Positions 1 through 6,021 of a DNA stretch of 6,081 nucleotides are shown here, one piece after another. The DNA lies in the NCBI GenBank assembly GCA_029268325.1, contig JAJUGC010000146.1, positions 1 to 6,081 on the forward strand. Reading direction: 5' to 3'. The translations under genes and the position numbers were made by a program. The notes beneath the pieces were generated by a model. The model ran no database searches and was not told the DNA's origin. It saw nothing but the letters and a program-made list of their open reading frames with translations. Positions within the stretch are counted from its first letter, which is position 1. Every line of letters starts with the position of its first letter. This stretch comes from Gammaproteobacteria bacterium. Lineage in GTDB: Bacteria; Pseudomonadota; Gammaproteobacteria; Pseudomonadales; Oleiphilaceae.

Positions 1-1397
1 AAGGTAGCCAGACTGATCCAGAGGGCCATCAGCAAGCCCAGGAATACCTGGAAGCGGAACTCACCGAACAAGAAGGGCAAGGCCAGCGCCAATACGAGAC
101 TCAAGGCAGCCGCCAGCCAGAGCTCCCGCAGCAACACCTTCGGATCCGTGGACTTCCAGCGGGTAAAGATACCAATACCGAGCAATCCGGACAGAATCGC
201 CGTCAAAGGAACGAAAATCTTATTGAAGTAGGGAGGCCCAACGGACAGCTTGCCCAAGTCCAGGGCATCCATCGCCAACGGATAGAGGGTGCCCAACAGA
301 ACCGTTACAGTGGCAACCAGCAACAGAATATTGTTGAACAGCAGGAACACTTCCCGTGACCAGAACTTGTAGCTCACCCGGCCACTCACGGTCGGCGCCC
401 GGAAGGCATAGAGCAGCAAGGAAGCCCCTACGGTAATGCCCAAAAGCCCCAGGACAAAGCGCCCACGGGTCGGGTCAGAGGCAAAGGCGTGCACGGAGGT
501 CAGTACACCGGAACGCACCAGGAAGGTTCCTAACAAGCTCAGGGAGAAGACGAAGATCGCCAGCAAGACGGTCCAGGACTTGAAGATGCCCCGCTTCTCC
601 GTCACTGCCAGAGAGTGCATCAGGGCGGTTCCCGCCAACCAGGGCATAAAGGACGCATTTTCGACCGGATCCCAGAACCACCAGCCGCCCCAGCCCAGCT
701 CATAGTAGGCCCACCAGCTTCCCAGGGCGATCCCCATTGTCAGGAAGCACCAGGCCACCGTGGTCCAGGGCCGTGACCAGCGGGCCCAGGCCGCATCCAG
801 CCGTCCCCCCATCAAAGCAGCAATGGCAAAGGCAAAGGCCACGGAAAAACCCACATATCCCATGTACAGCATGGGCGGGTGCAGGATCAGCCCCACGTCC
901 TGAAGCAGCGGGTTCAGATCCGCGCCGTCCATGGGCGAATGGGGCAAGTAGCGGTCAAAGGGGTTGGAGGTCATCAGCACAAAGATCATGAAGCCGACGG
1001 AAATCATCCCCATGACCGACAGCACCCGGGCCACCATATCCAGCGGCAACTGGCGGCTGAACATGCCGACCGCGAAGGTCCAGGCCGTCAGGATGAGTAC
1101 CCACAGCAACAGGGAGCCCTCATGCCCACCCCATACGGCGCTGATCCGGTAGTAGATCGGCAACAGGCTGTTGGAGTGGTTCGCCACATAGGCCACGGAG
1201 AAATCATTGGCAATAAACGCCCAGGTCAGACACAAAAAGCTTAACAGGGTCAGGGCAAACTGGCCGGCAGCAAGGGGACGAGAATAGCCCATCCAACCGG
1301 CATCCCGGATATAGCTTCCCACTAAAGGTACGATCGCCAGAATGATCGCAAGGCAAAGAGCCAGAATCAGCGCCAGATGGCCAAGTTCTGGGATCAT
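1..1397 (-). CDS. ccmF: CcmF, cytochrome c heme lyase subunit (3' part beyond window)
   Basis: Partial gene: it starts at ATG 1397 and runs off the left edge, leaving 465 codons where the family usually has about 640-660. CcmF is an integral membrane protein that takes heme from holo-CcmE and, with CcmH, attaches it to CXXCH motifs of apocytochrome c in the periplasm. The translation shows the conserved WGGHEGSLLLW stretch at residues 89-99, an LHPPMLYMGYVGF block with His173, and the tryptophan-rich WWD motif (WGGWWFWDP, residues 236-244) that binds the CcmE heme. This is followed by His261 (LMHSLAVTEKRG) and His303 (SGVLTSVHAF). These three histidines fall at the same numbers as the heme-ligand histidines of E. 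coli CcmF; the fourth, near 491, would lie outside the window. Many hydrophobic segments are present. A strong Shine-Dalgarno GGAGGAG (1404-1410) sits 6 bases before the start. It is the last ccm gene visible; ccmG and ccmH would be expected further left. Confidence 0.97.
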   Translation of the reverse strand, partial: MIPELGHLALILALCLAIILAIVPLVGSYIRDAGWMGYSRPLAAGQFALTLLSFLCLTWAFIANDFSVAYVANHSNSLLPIYYRISAVWGGHEGSLLLWVLILTAWTFAVGMFSRQLPLDMVARVLSVMGMISVGFMIFVLMTSNPFDRYLPHSPMDGADLNPLLQDVGLILHPPMLYMGYVGFSVAFAFAIAALMGGRLDAAWARWSRPWTTVAWCFLTMGIALGSWWAYYELGWGGWWFWDPVENASFMPWLAGTALMHSLAVTEKRGIFKSWTVLLAIFVFSLSLLGTFLVRSGVLTSVHAFASDPTRGRFVLGLLGITVGASLLLYAFRAPTVSGRVSYKFWSREVFLLFNNILLLVATVTVLLGTLYPLAMDALDLGKLSVGPPYFNKIFVPLTAILSGLLGIGIFTRWKSTDPKVLLRELWLAAALSLVLALALPFLFGEFRFQVFLGLLMALWISLAT

Positions 1398-1452
1398 GAA
1401 AAACTCCTCCGGACGCTATACAAAAGATCTACCATTGGACTGTCGTACCGTC

Positions 1453-1941
1453 TTATGGTTCCTGGGTTACAACAGCGCTATCAGCGGCCGTCGGCTTGAA
1501 ATGGGCTTTACCGGCAGCTTCTGCCTTCTGCAAGGCTTCTGCGACTTCCGGTGGCATGTAGTTTTCATCGTGTTTGGCGAGCACCTCTTCGGCGATCAGC
1601 ACGCCTTGCTCGTTGATCCGGCCCAGTGCCACAATGCCCTGCCCTTCCCGGAACAAGTCAGGCAGGATACCGGTGTAGCTGATGGGAATGCTGGCCTGAT
1701 AGTCGGTAATCTCGAACAGGACTTCCAGGGTTTGCTGGTCCCGCTTCACGCTTCCGTCCACCACCATGCCACCGGCGCGGATCCGCTGTCCCTGGGGGGC
1801 CTCCCCTGCCGCAATCTGGCTGGGGTTATAGAACAGGTTGATATTCTCGCTCAGGGCAAAGAGCGCCAGACTCACCGCGATGGATACGCCCGCGACAATA
1901 AATAAGACAATAAAGAGCCGCTGTTTGCGATGCGCTTTCAT
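1453..1941 (-). CDS. ccmE: CcmE, periplasmic heme chaperone
   Basis: 162 residues, close to the family's usual 150-165. CcmE binds heme covalently in the periplasm after CcmC/CcmD load it, and delivers it to CcmF. The N-terminus is short and basic (KAHRKQR) and is followed by one membrane anchor at about residues 9-30. The rest is a beta-rich OB-fold domain (about 50-122). The heme-attachment motif is LAKHDENYMPP, where His124 is the covalent ligand (His130 in E. coli) and Tyr128 the axial ligand. The tail beyond residue 135 is Ala/Lys-rich and probably flexible, as is usual. The start ATG overlaps the ccmD stop as ATGA, and a GAGGAGG Shine-Dalgarno lies about 7 bases upstream within the end of ccmD, so translation is probably coupled. 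A 55-base gap with no recognisable element separates it from ccmF. Confidence 0.97.
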   Translation of the reverse strand: MKAHRKQRLFIVLFIVAGVSIAVSLALFALSENINLFYNPSQIAAGEAPQGQRIRAGGMVVDGSVKRDQQTLEVLFEITDYQASIPISYTGILPDLFREGQGIVALGRINEQGVLIAEEVLAKHDENYMPPEVAEALQKAEAAGKAHFKPTAADSAVVTQEP

Positions 1942-2189
1942 AGACCTGCCTCCTCACGGCGTAGACGTTGGGCCTGTTCCCGTAGCAACTGGCGCTGGCG
2001 CATCCGTGGCAGCACAAAACTCAATACGAGGGCCAGCAGGGTCACCCCGTAACACAGCCACACATATAACCCGTGCCCTCCCATGGCGATAAATTCCGCA
2101 ACACTATTGAAGCTCATAGGTGCTCGCATGGACTCGATCACCTGGCCCAGCATGTAGGCGATAAATTCCACAACACTATTGAAGCTCAT
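1938..2189 (-). CDS. ccmD: CcmD, small membrane heme-export protein with duplicated N-terminus
   Basis: CcmD is a small single-span inner-membrane protein that stabilises the CcmABC complex and helps release holo-CcmE from CcmC. The ordinary part starts at an internal ATG (2117) and gives 59 residues: MSFNSVAEFIA, then MGGHGLYVW, a hydrophobic span, and a charged cytoplasmic tail rich in Arg, Gln and Glu. This is the typical CcmD length and layout. An in-frame ATG 72 bases upstream (2189) would give 83 residues, because a near-identical copy of the N-terminal codons (MSFNSVVEFIA) precedes it. The upstream start has the better Shine-Dalgarno (GGGGGAG, 5 bases away) and lies only 11 bases after the ccmC stop, so I list it as the start. 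The internal start keeps only a weak GAG. Either or both may be used. The stop overlaps the ccmE start (ATGA). The identification as CcmD is firm; the start is uncertain. Confidence 0.85.
   Translation of the reverse strand: MSFNSVVEFIAYMLGQVIESMRAPMSFNSVAEFIAMGGHGLYVWLCYGVTLLALVLSFVLPRMRQRQLLREQAQRLRREEAGL
2085..2125. repeat. Direct repeat copy at the internal ccmD start
   Basis: A 41-base segment that matches 2157-2197 with a single difference (G at 2098 against A at 2170), offset by exactly 72 bases. It encodes the CcmD start and first residues (MSFNSVAEFIA on the minus strand) together with the bases before the start codon. Weaker similarity extends to 2137, where GACTCGA reappears at 2206-2212 after a 3-base length difference. 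Confidence 0.95.
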
Positions 2190-2197
2190 AGGTGCTC
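2157..2197. repeat. Direct repeat copy at the ccmC/ccmD junction
   Basis: The partner of 2085-2125, identical at 40 of 41 positions. It carries the upstream candidate ccmD start, and its extended similarity (to 2212) includes the ccmC stop region. Because the offset is a multiple of three, the reading frame of ccmD stays open through both copies. The 31 bases between the two 41-base cores (2126-2156) encode the less conserved linker residues YMLGQVIESMR. Confidence 0.95.
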
Positions 2198-2201
2198 CCC
2201 C
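2195..2201 (-). promoter_or_regulatory. Shine-Dalgarno for the upstream ccmD start
   Basis: The minus-strand sequence GGGGGAG overlaps the last base of the ccmC TAG stop and ends 5 bases before ATG 2189. The equivalent place before the second ATG (2117) reads GCGAG in place of GGGGGAG, so the upstream start is favoured on ribosome-binding strength. This is the main argument for an 83-residue CcmD. Confidence 0.6.
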
Positions 2202-2947
2202 TATCGACTCGAAACCTTTTGTACCAACTCGCGCACCCACTTGGTCCTGCGCTCACGATCCAGAATCTCATTACGAGTGCGCATAAAGAGAACCGCCGCG
2301 AAAAAACAATAAAAGCCGAGCACCATCACCAACAGGGGCAACCACATTTCAGATGGCATGGCGGGCTTTTCAGTCAATTTGAAACTGGGCGGCTGATGCA
2401 GGGTATTCCACCACTCCACGGAGTATTTGATGATGGGGATATTAACGACGCCAACCAGGATCAGAACCGCAGTGGCACGGGCTGAAGCAACTTTGTCCTG
2501 GATCGCATGCTGAAGGGCTATCACACCGAAATAGAGAAACAGAAGAATCAGCATCGCGGTCAGGCGCGCATCCCAGACCCACCAGGTTCCCCAGGTGGGC
2601 TTACCCCAAACGGCTCCGGTAAACAGGGCCAGGAAGGTAAAGGCGGCACCCAGAGGGGCTGCTGCGACAATCACCAGGTCACAGAGTTTCATTTTCCAGA
2701 CCAGGCTGATGACCGCGGCGACCGCCATCATCAGATAGCAGGACTGGGCCAGAAAGGCCGTCGGCACATGGATATACATGATGCGAAAGCTATTGCCCTG
2801 CTGATAGTCTGCCGGGGCAAACACCAGGCCCCAGACAGTGCCTATAGCAATCAGTAGCAAGGCACTCCAGGCCAACCAGGGAAGACAGCGTCCCGCGATG
2901 TCATAGAACCATTTGGGCGAGCCAAGACGATAAAACCAGACCTTCAT
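2201..2947 (-). CDS. ccmC: CcmC, heme-handling protein of cytochrome c maturation
   Basis: 248 residues, essentially the family length (E. coli about 245). CcmC is a six-span inner-membrane protein that binds heme at the periplasmic face and attaches it to CcmE. The tryptophan-rich WWD signature is complete (WGKPTWGTWWVWDARLT, residues 114-130). The two axial heme ligands are present as His60 in IMYIHVPTAF and His184 in EWWNTLHQP, at the same numbers as in E. coli. Hydrophobic spans lie near residues 22-43, 62-83, 92-112, 130-148, 158-173 and 203-223. The start at 2947 follows the ccmB stop by 13 bases and has an AGAGGG Shine-Dalgarno. The 3' end, including the TAG stop, lies at the edge of the 72-base duplication that extends into ccmD; the CcmC protein itself appears intact. 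Confidence 0.97.
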   Translation of the reverse strand: MKVWFYRLGSPKWFYDIAGRCLPWLAWSALLLIAIGTVWGLVFAPADYQQGNSFRIMYIHVPTAFLAQSCYLMMAVAAVISLVWKMKLCDLVIVAAAPLGAAFTFLALFTGAVWGKPTWGTWWVWDARLTAMLILLFLYFGVIALQHAIQDKVASARATAVLILVGVVNIPIIKYSVEWWNTLHQPPSFKLTEKPAMPSEMWLPLLVMVLGFYCFFAAVLFMRTRNEILDRERRTKWVRELVQKVSSR

Positions 2948-2960
2948 TGGGCCCTCTTGA

Positions 2961-3653
2961 TCAAGAGTTTGTCATACTGATACGCAAGGCAGCTGCAGCG
3001 GCTAACGGAGCCAGCACCAGCGCCAACATAAAAAATGCCCCTAACAGAGCCAGATAGCCCGCCACCGACAGACCGCTGGCGGCAGCATTGACTGTACCGG
3101 CCCCGAAAATCAGTACCGGAATATATAACGGCAACACCAACAACGAAATCAGTACTCCCCCCACCCGCAGCCCAACGGTGAGCGCGGCGCCGATAGCGCC
3201 AACCAGGCTCAGTACCGGCGTTCCCAGCAGCAGGGTAAGGCCCAGCAGCACAATCTGGTCTGACGACAGGTACATCATCAGCCCCAGGATCGGGCTCAGC
3301 AGGATCAGGGGCAGCCCGGTCACCAACCAGTGCACCAGAATTTTCGCGAGCACAATGGCATATAAGGGGGATGGACTCAAGACAAGCTGTTCCAGGGAGC
3401 CGTCTTCGAAATCCGATCGGAATAGACCATCCAATGACAATAAAGTTGCCAACAAGGCAGCAACCCAGACAATTCCGGCGCCGGCTTCCGCCAAAAAACT
3501 CTTCTCCGGCGAGACTCCCAAGGGGAACAGACTGACCGCGATTACGAAAAACACCAGGGGATTGGCCAGATCCTGCCGACGGCGAAACGCCAGCAGCATA
3601 TCCCGGCGCAGAATGGCCATGAAGACACTGGAAATGCTCTGGGGCATGCTCAT
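2961..3653 (-). CDS. ccmB: CcmB, ABC transporter membrane subunit for cytochrome c maturation
   Basis: 230 residues, slightly longer than the E. coli protein (about 220). CcmB is the membrane partner of the CcmA ATPase; the CcmAB complex drives release of holo-CcmE from CcmC. The N-terminus (residues 1-30) is a cytoplasmic, Arg-rich stretch (LRRDMLLAFRRRQDLANPL). It is followed by about six hydrophobic spans and the conserved FEDGSLEQL motif at residues 82-90, typical of the CcmB family. The chosen ATG (3653) overlaps the ccmA stop as ATGA, so the two are probably translationally coupled. A second ATG two codons later is possible but has no better support. A longer frame in another register across this region is a shadow. 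Confidence 0.96.
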   Translation of the reverse strand: MSMPQSISSVFMAILRRDMLLAFRRRQDLANPLVFFVIAVSLFPLGVSPEKSFLAEAGAGIVWVAALLATLLSLDGLFRSDFEDGSLEQLVLSPSPLYAIVLAKILVHWLVTGLPLILLSPILGLMMYLSSDQIVLLGLTLLLGTPVLSLVGAIGAALTVGLRVGGVLISLLVLPLYIPVLIFGAGTVNAAASGLSVAGYLALLGAFFMLALVLAPLAAAAALRISMTNS

Positions 3654-4309
3654 AGCAGGTCTTCTTCCTCCAGCACTTCGGGAGCTTCCTGCGCCTTGCC
3701 CAACCGGATCTTGCGCAATGCACCAGGCAGGTTCAAGGCATGGTGGGTAGTCATAATGACCGCCCCACCCCGCTGGGCCTTATTGGCCAGCAAGGCTTCC
3801 AACTGTTCCACACCACTGCGATCAATCGCCGTAAAGGCTTCATCCAGCACCCACAAGGGGGCCTGGGACAGATAGAGCCGCGCCAGGGCCACCCGCCGTT
3901 GCTGACCAGCAGACAGGCTCCCACAGGGCACATATTCATAGCCGGCCAACCGGACCCGGGCCAGTGCAGCCATGAGCTTGTCGTCCGTCGCCGGCTCATG
4001 CAAAGCACTCCAGGCCCGCAAGTTCTCCAGGGGGCTCAACACTGCCTTAACGCCGGGCTTGTGGCCGATATACAGGAGACTGGCCAGAAACTCCGAGCGC
4101 ACTTCGCTCATGGGCTGGCCTTTCCAATACAGCTCACCTTCCCAGTTCTGCAGCAAACCGCCCAGAATCTTCAACAAGGTGGTTTTTCCCGCCCCATTGG
4201 GGCCTTCAATCTGGATGACCTCGCCGGAGCCCACCTCGAACGACAAATCCTGAAACAGGATGCGATCATCCCGCTCACAAGTCAGACGCTCCACCCGCAA
4301 TAATGCCAT
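3650..4309 (-). CDS. ccmA: CcmA, ATP-binding subunit of the cytochrome c maturation transporter
   Basis: 219 residues, a single ABC ATPase domain of normal length (E. coli about 207). It hydrolyses ATP on the cytoplasmic side of CcmB to power release of holo-CcmE. Visible motifs are Walker A GPNGAGKTT (36-44), signature LSAGQQRRVALAR (132-144), Walker B LWVLDE (152-157), D-loop AID (161-163) and the switch histidine His189 in MTTHH. The Q-loop stretch reads YIGHKPGVK, with Lys84 where E. coli CcmA has Gln. The residue after the Walker B glutamate is Ala158, where Pro is common. The tail is acidic (EVLEEEDLL). The start ATG has AAGGGGG about 8 bases upstream. It is the first gene of the operon and faces the divergent intergenic region. 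Confidence 0.97.
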   Translation of the reverse strand: MALLRVERLTCERDDRILFQDLSFEVGSGEVIQIEGPNGAGKTTLLKILGGLLQNWEGELYWKGQPMSEVRSEFLASLLYIGHKPGVKAVLSPLENLRAWSALHEPATDDKLMAALARVRLAGYEYVPCGSLSAGQQRRVALARLYLSQAPLWVLDEAFTAIDRSGVEQLEALLANKAQRGGAVIMTTHHALNLPGALRKIRLGKAQEAPEVLEEEDLL

Positions 4310-4438
4310 GGCTAAGCCCCCTTTCCTTGACTTGGATAAAGCGTGCCGCAGGCCATCTTATGCCGACTTAGAAGGGATGAGCCATAAATGTTGCGGGTGA
4401 GGACCATGGTATTAACATAAGTTATCAAATCAGCCTGC

Positions 4439-4444
4439 ATTATA
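4439..4444 (-). promoter_or_regulatory. Candidate -10 element for the ccm operon
   Basis: The minus strand reads TATAAT exactly, 130 bases upstream of the ccmA start codon, which implies a leader of about 120 bases. The -35 position is poor: GAGTTT lies 16 bases upstream and nothing is close to TTGACA. That is consistent with an activator-dependent promoter, and an FNR/Anr-like box lies at the right side and distance. The hexamer match could be chance in an AT-rich stretch. Confidence 0.4.
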
Positions 4445-4496
4445 GCTCGACCCCAATGCAAAACTCTAACTTCGCGACGCCTTCCGCACCCTTGGG

Positions 4497-4510
4497 TTGA
4501 TCTACAGCAA
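4497..4510. promoter_or_regulatory. FNR/Anr-like binding site
   Basis: The sequence TTGAT-CTAC-AGCAA matches the FNR/Anr consensus TTGAT-N4-ATCAA at 9 of 10 defined positions. Its centre (4503.5) lies about 71 bases upstream of the start site predicted from the TATAAT at 4439-4444, a spacing used by class I FNR/CRP activators. Oxygen-responsive control of cytochrome c maturation is known in gammaproteobacteria, so the placement makes sense. It is also about 120 bases upstream of the likelier fliK-like start. Confidence 0.4.
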
Positions 4511-4569
4511 AAAAAGATTGCCAGGGTCTCACCTCTTTATGAGCACACCCGGGTCCACTTTGTCCTACA

Positions 4570-6015
4570 ATGGGTGTTCAGGAGCCCGTCACCACCCATA
4601 ACTCTCAGACTGACCCGGATAAACTCATGAGCATTACCCAGCCTGGCAGTACGCCTTCCCCCCATACGGCTAACTGGCAGACGCTGCTATCCCGCCCTCA
4701 ACTGGCCCAGGAAGTATCGAACTGGAAAGTAGGCGACACCCAGTCAGCCCGGGTGCAGGCAGTATTGCCGGATAATCAGAACAATGGGCCTGCGGGGACA
4801 ACCCGGGTCTTGTTGAATATAGGCGGGCGTCTGGTAACGGCCAATCTTCCCCTGGTGGTCAAGGTCGGGGATCAACTGGAAATGACCTTGCGCACCAACC
4901 AGGAGCTTCTCCTGCGATTGGCCAATGGCCAGAGCTCCATCCTAAGCCTGAAACCCCTGGCTTCGGCGTCAGCCTCTGCGCCTTCCCTCTCTAGCCTGTT
5001 GCAGGCAGCCAGATCTGGACAGACCTCACGCACCTCCCCTTTGGATGCAGGCCTGGGACGGGTTTTGCCCTTCCAGGGCCGGCTGCTGGAAACCCTCGGA
5101 ACCCTGTTGCAGCTGCCCGCCTCCCGCCTGAATCCGGATCTTGCCTCCGTGCTGGCCCTACTGCGTGGCATGATCCCGTCCGGCCAGAATCTGGCCACGC
5201 CAGAAACCCTCAAACAAGCCATGCAGCAAAGCGGGGCTTTTGCAGAAAAACAACTACTGGAGGACCCTCAACTGGCTGCACGCCTGTTCGACCGCGCTCA
5301 TGCAGCAGCCTCAGATAGCCGTCTTCCTCGGGACTTCAAGCTCCTGCTGCTGCGCCTATTCGTACTGCTGGGACAAAACAGCAACGCGACTCCTACTCCC
5401 GCACCCCGGCCGCTGGCTCCTCTCTGGCAACCGGCGGGCAATCCGGTCGCACAGCCGTTACAGTTTCCCCACCCAGAGTTTCTCAGGCATCAGGGGCGTG
5501 GGCAGACAGCCGCTCAGGAGCTGAGCAGAACGGGCCTGTTGAAGCTGATCGCCCAGGGACTGTCCCGTATCCAGGCCACACAACTCAATAGTGTGCTGTC
5601 CACCCAAACCAGTGCCGAACCCGTGCCGGCCAATACCTGGCTGTTTGAACTTCCCGCCTGGTCCGGTCAGCAACTGGCTCTGTTCCAGGTCCGGCTGGAG
5701 GAATATCGTCAGTCTCAATCCAACAGCAAAGACGAGGAACGCAGTGCAGAAAGCGTTTGGCGCATCACCCTCTCCTTCAACCTGGAACCCTTAGGGCCCT
5801 TATATAGCCTGGTCCGTATCCAGAAGGGCAAGGTATCTTCCAGTTTTTGGACGGAGCGAGAGGACACCCTGAACCTGCTGGAGCGTGAACTGCCTCAATT
5901 GCACCGGGCCCTGTCCAAACTGGGGCTGGAGGTGGAAAGCCTGGAGGCCATGCGGGGTACTCCGAGCTTTACCCAAACCCGGCTGGAAACCCAACTTGTC
6001 GATATCAGGACTTGA
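4570..6015 (+). CDS. FliK-family flagellar hook-length control protein
   Basis: 481 residues from ATG 4570, or 462 from ATG 4627 (residue 20, MSITQPG). Neither start has a strong Shine-Dalgarno: 4570 has none, and 4627 has a weak GGA 7 bases away. The first start also overlaps a -10-like hexamer, so 4627 is my preferred start. FliK proteins measure hook length and switch the flagellar export gate by contacting FlhB. The C-terminal FliK domain spans about residues 356-466: WLFELPAW, then LEPLGPLYSLVRIQKGKV (405-422), FWTEREDTLNLLERELPQLHRAL and LGLEVESLEAM. This follows the family pattern of a PLG-containing beta strand, then an Arg/Leu helix and a GLxLxxL strand. Residues about 58-117 form a beta-rich segment (LLNIGGRLVTANLPLVVKVGDQLEM) seen in gammaproteobacterial FliK-like proteins. 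The middle (about 125-350) is rich in Ala, Ser, Gln, Leu and Pro and probably flexible. It is followed 6 bases later by a small FlhB-like gene. It may be an accessory paralog rather than the main FliK. Confidence 0.85.
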   Translation: MGVQEPVTTHNSQTDPDKLMSITQPGSTPSPHTANWQTLLSRPQLAQEVSNWKVGDTQSARVQAVLPDNQNNGPAGTTRVLLNIGGRLVTANLPLVVKVGDQLEMTLRTNQELLLRLANGQSSILSLKPLASASASAPSLSSLLQAARSGQTSRTSPLDAGLGRVLPFQGRLLETLGTLLQLPASRLNPDLASVLALLRGMIPSGQNLATPETLKQAMQQSGAFAEKQLLEDPQLAARLFDRAHAAASDSRLPRDFKLLLLRLFVLLGQNSNATPTPAPRPLAPLWQPAGNPVAQPLQFPHPEFLRHQGRGQTAAQELSRTGLLKLIAQGLSRIQATQLNSVLSTQTSAEPVPANTWLFELPAWSGQQLALFQVRLEEYRQSQSNSKDEERSAESVWRITLSFNLEPLGPLYSLVRIQKGKVSSSFWTEREDTLNLLERELPQLHRALSKLGLEVESLEAMRGTPSFTQTRLETQLVDIRT

Positions 6016-6021
6016 GCCGCC

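Larger units (their letters stand above)
4310..4569. other. Divergent intergenic region between ccmA and the fliK-like gene
   Basis: About 260 bases without a supportable gene; it is AT-richer than the flanking genes in its centre. It should hold the promoters for both divergent units. Facing ccmA there is a perfect TATAAT (4439-4444) and an FNR/Anr-like box (4497-4510) further upstream. Facing the fliK-like gene the best -10-like hexamer is TACAAT (4566-4571), which overlaps the first possible start codon but has no good -35 partner. A 7-base A tract (4509-4515) abuts the FNR-like box. A small dyad TAAC-N4-GTTA (4413-4424) lies in the predicted ccmA leader. No clear terminator hairpin was seen. 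Confidence 0.7.

Noticed and set aside
1398..1452. The 55-base ccmE-ccmF gap as a possible terminator or processing site
   Set aside because: No stem-loop with a T tract is visible; it contains only the ccmF ribosome-binding site.
1342..1905. A 187-residue plus-strand open frame opposite ccmE and the ccmF start
   Set aside because: It is antisense to firmly identified genes and has no family resemblance.
2944..3723. A 259-residue minus-strand open frame across ccmB
   Set aside because: It overlaps ccmB in another register, is rich in Arg, Gly and Cys without a recognisable domain, and ccmB has clear family motifs and a coupled start.
3088..4303. Long plus-strand open frames (220 and 187 residues) opposite ccmB and ccmA
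   Set aside because: They are antisense shadows of GC-biased coding sequence, with no recognisable domains and no ribosome-binding sites of note.
4327..4340. A second FNR-like sequence TTGAC-TTGG-ATAAA
   Set aside because: It has only 8 of 10 matches and sits about 17 bases from the ccmA start codon, inside the expected leader.
4337..4369. A sigma-28-like pair TAAAG and GCCGACTT on the plus strand, which could suit a flagellar gene
   Set aside because: The gap between the two parts is 20 bases, where about 14-15 is needed, and it lies over 250 bases from the fliK-like start.
4566..4571. TACAAT as a -10 element for the fliK-like gene
   Set aside because: No acceptable -35 lies 16-18 bases upstream (GCACAC at 17), so I did not list it as a promoter, though it stays possible if the start is 4627.
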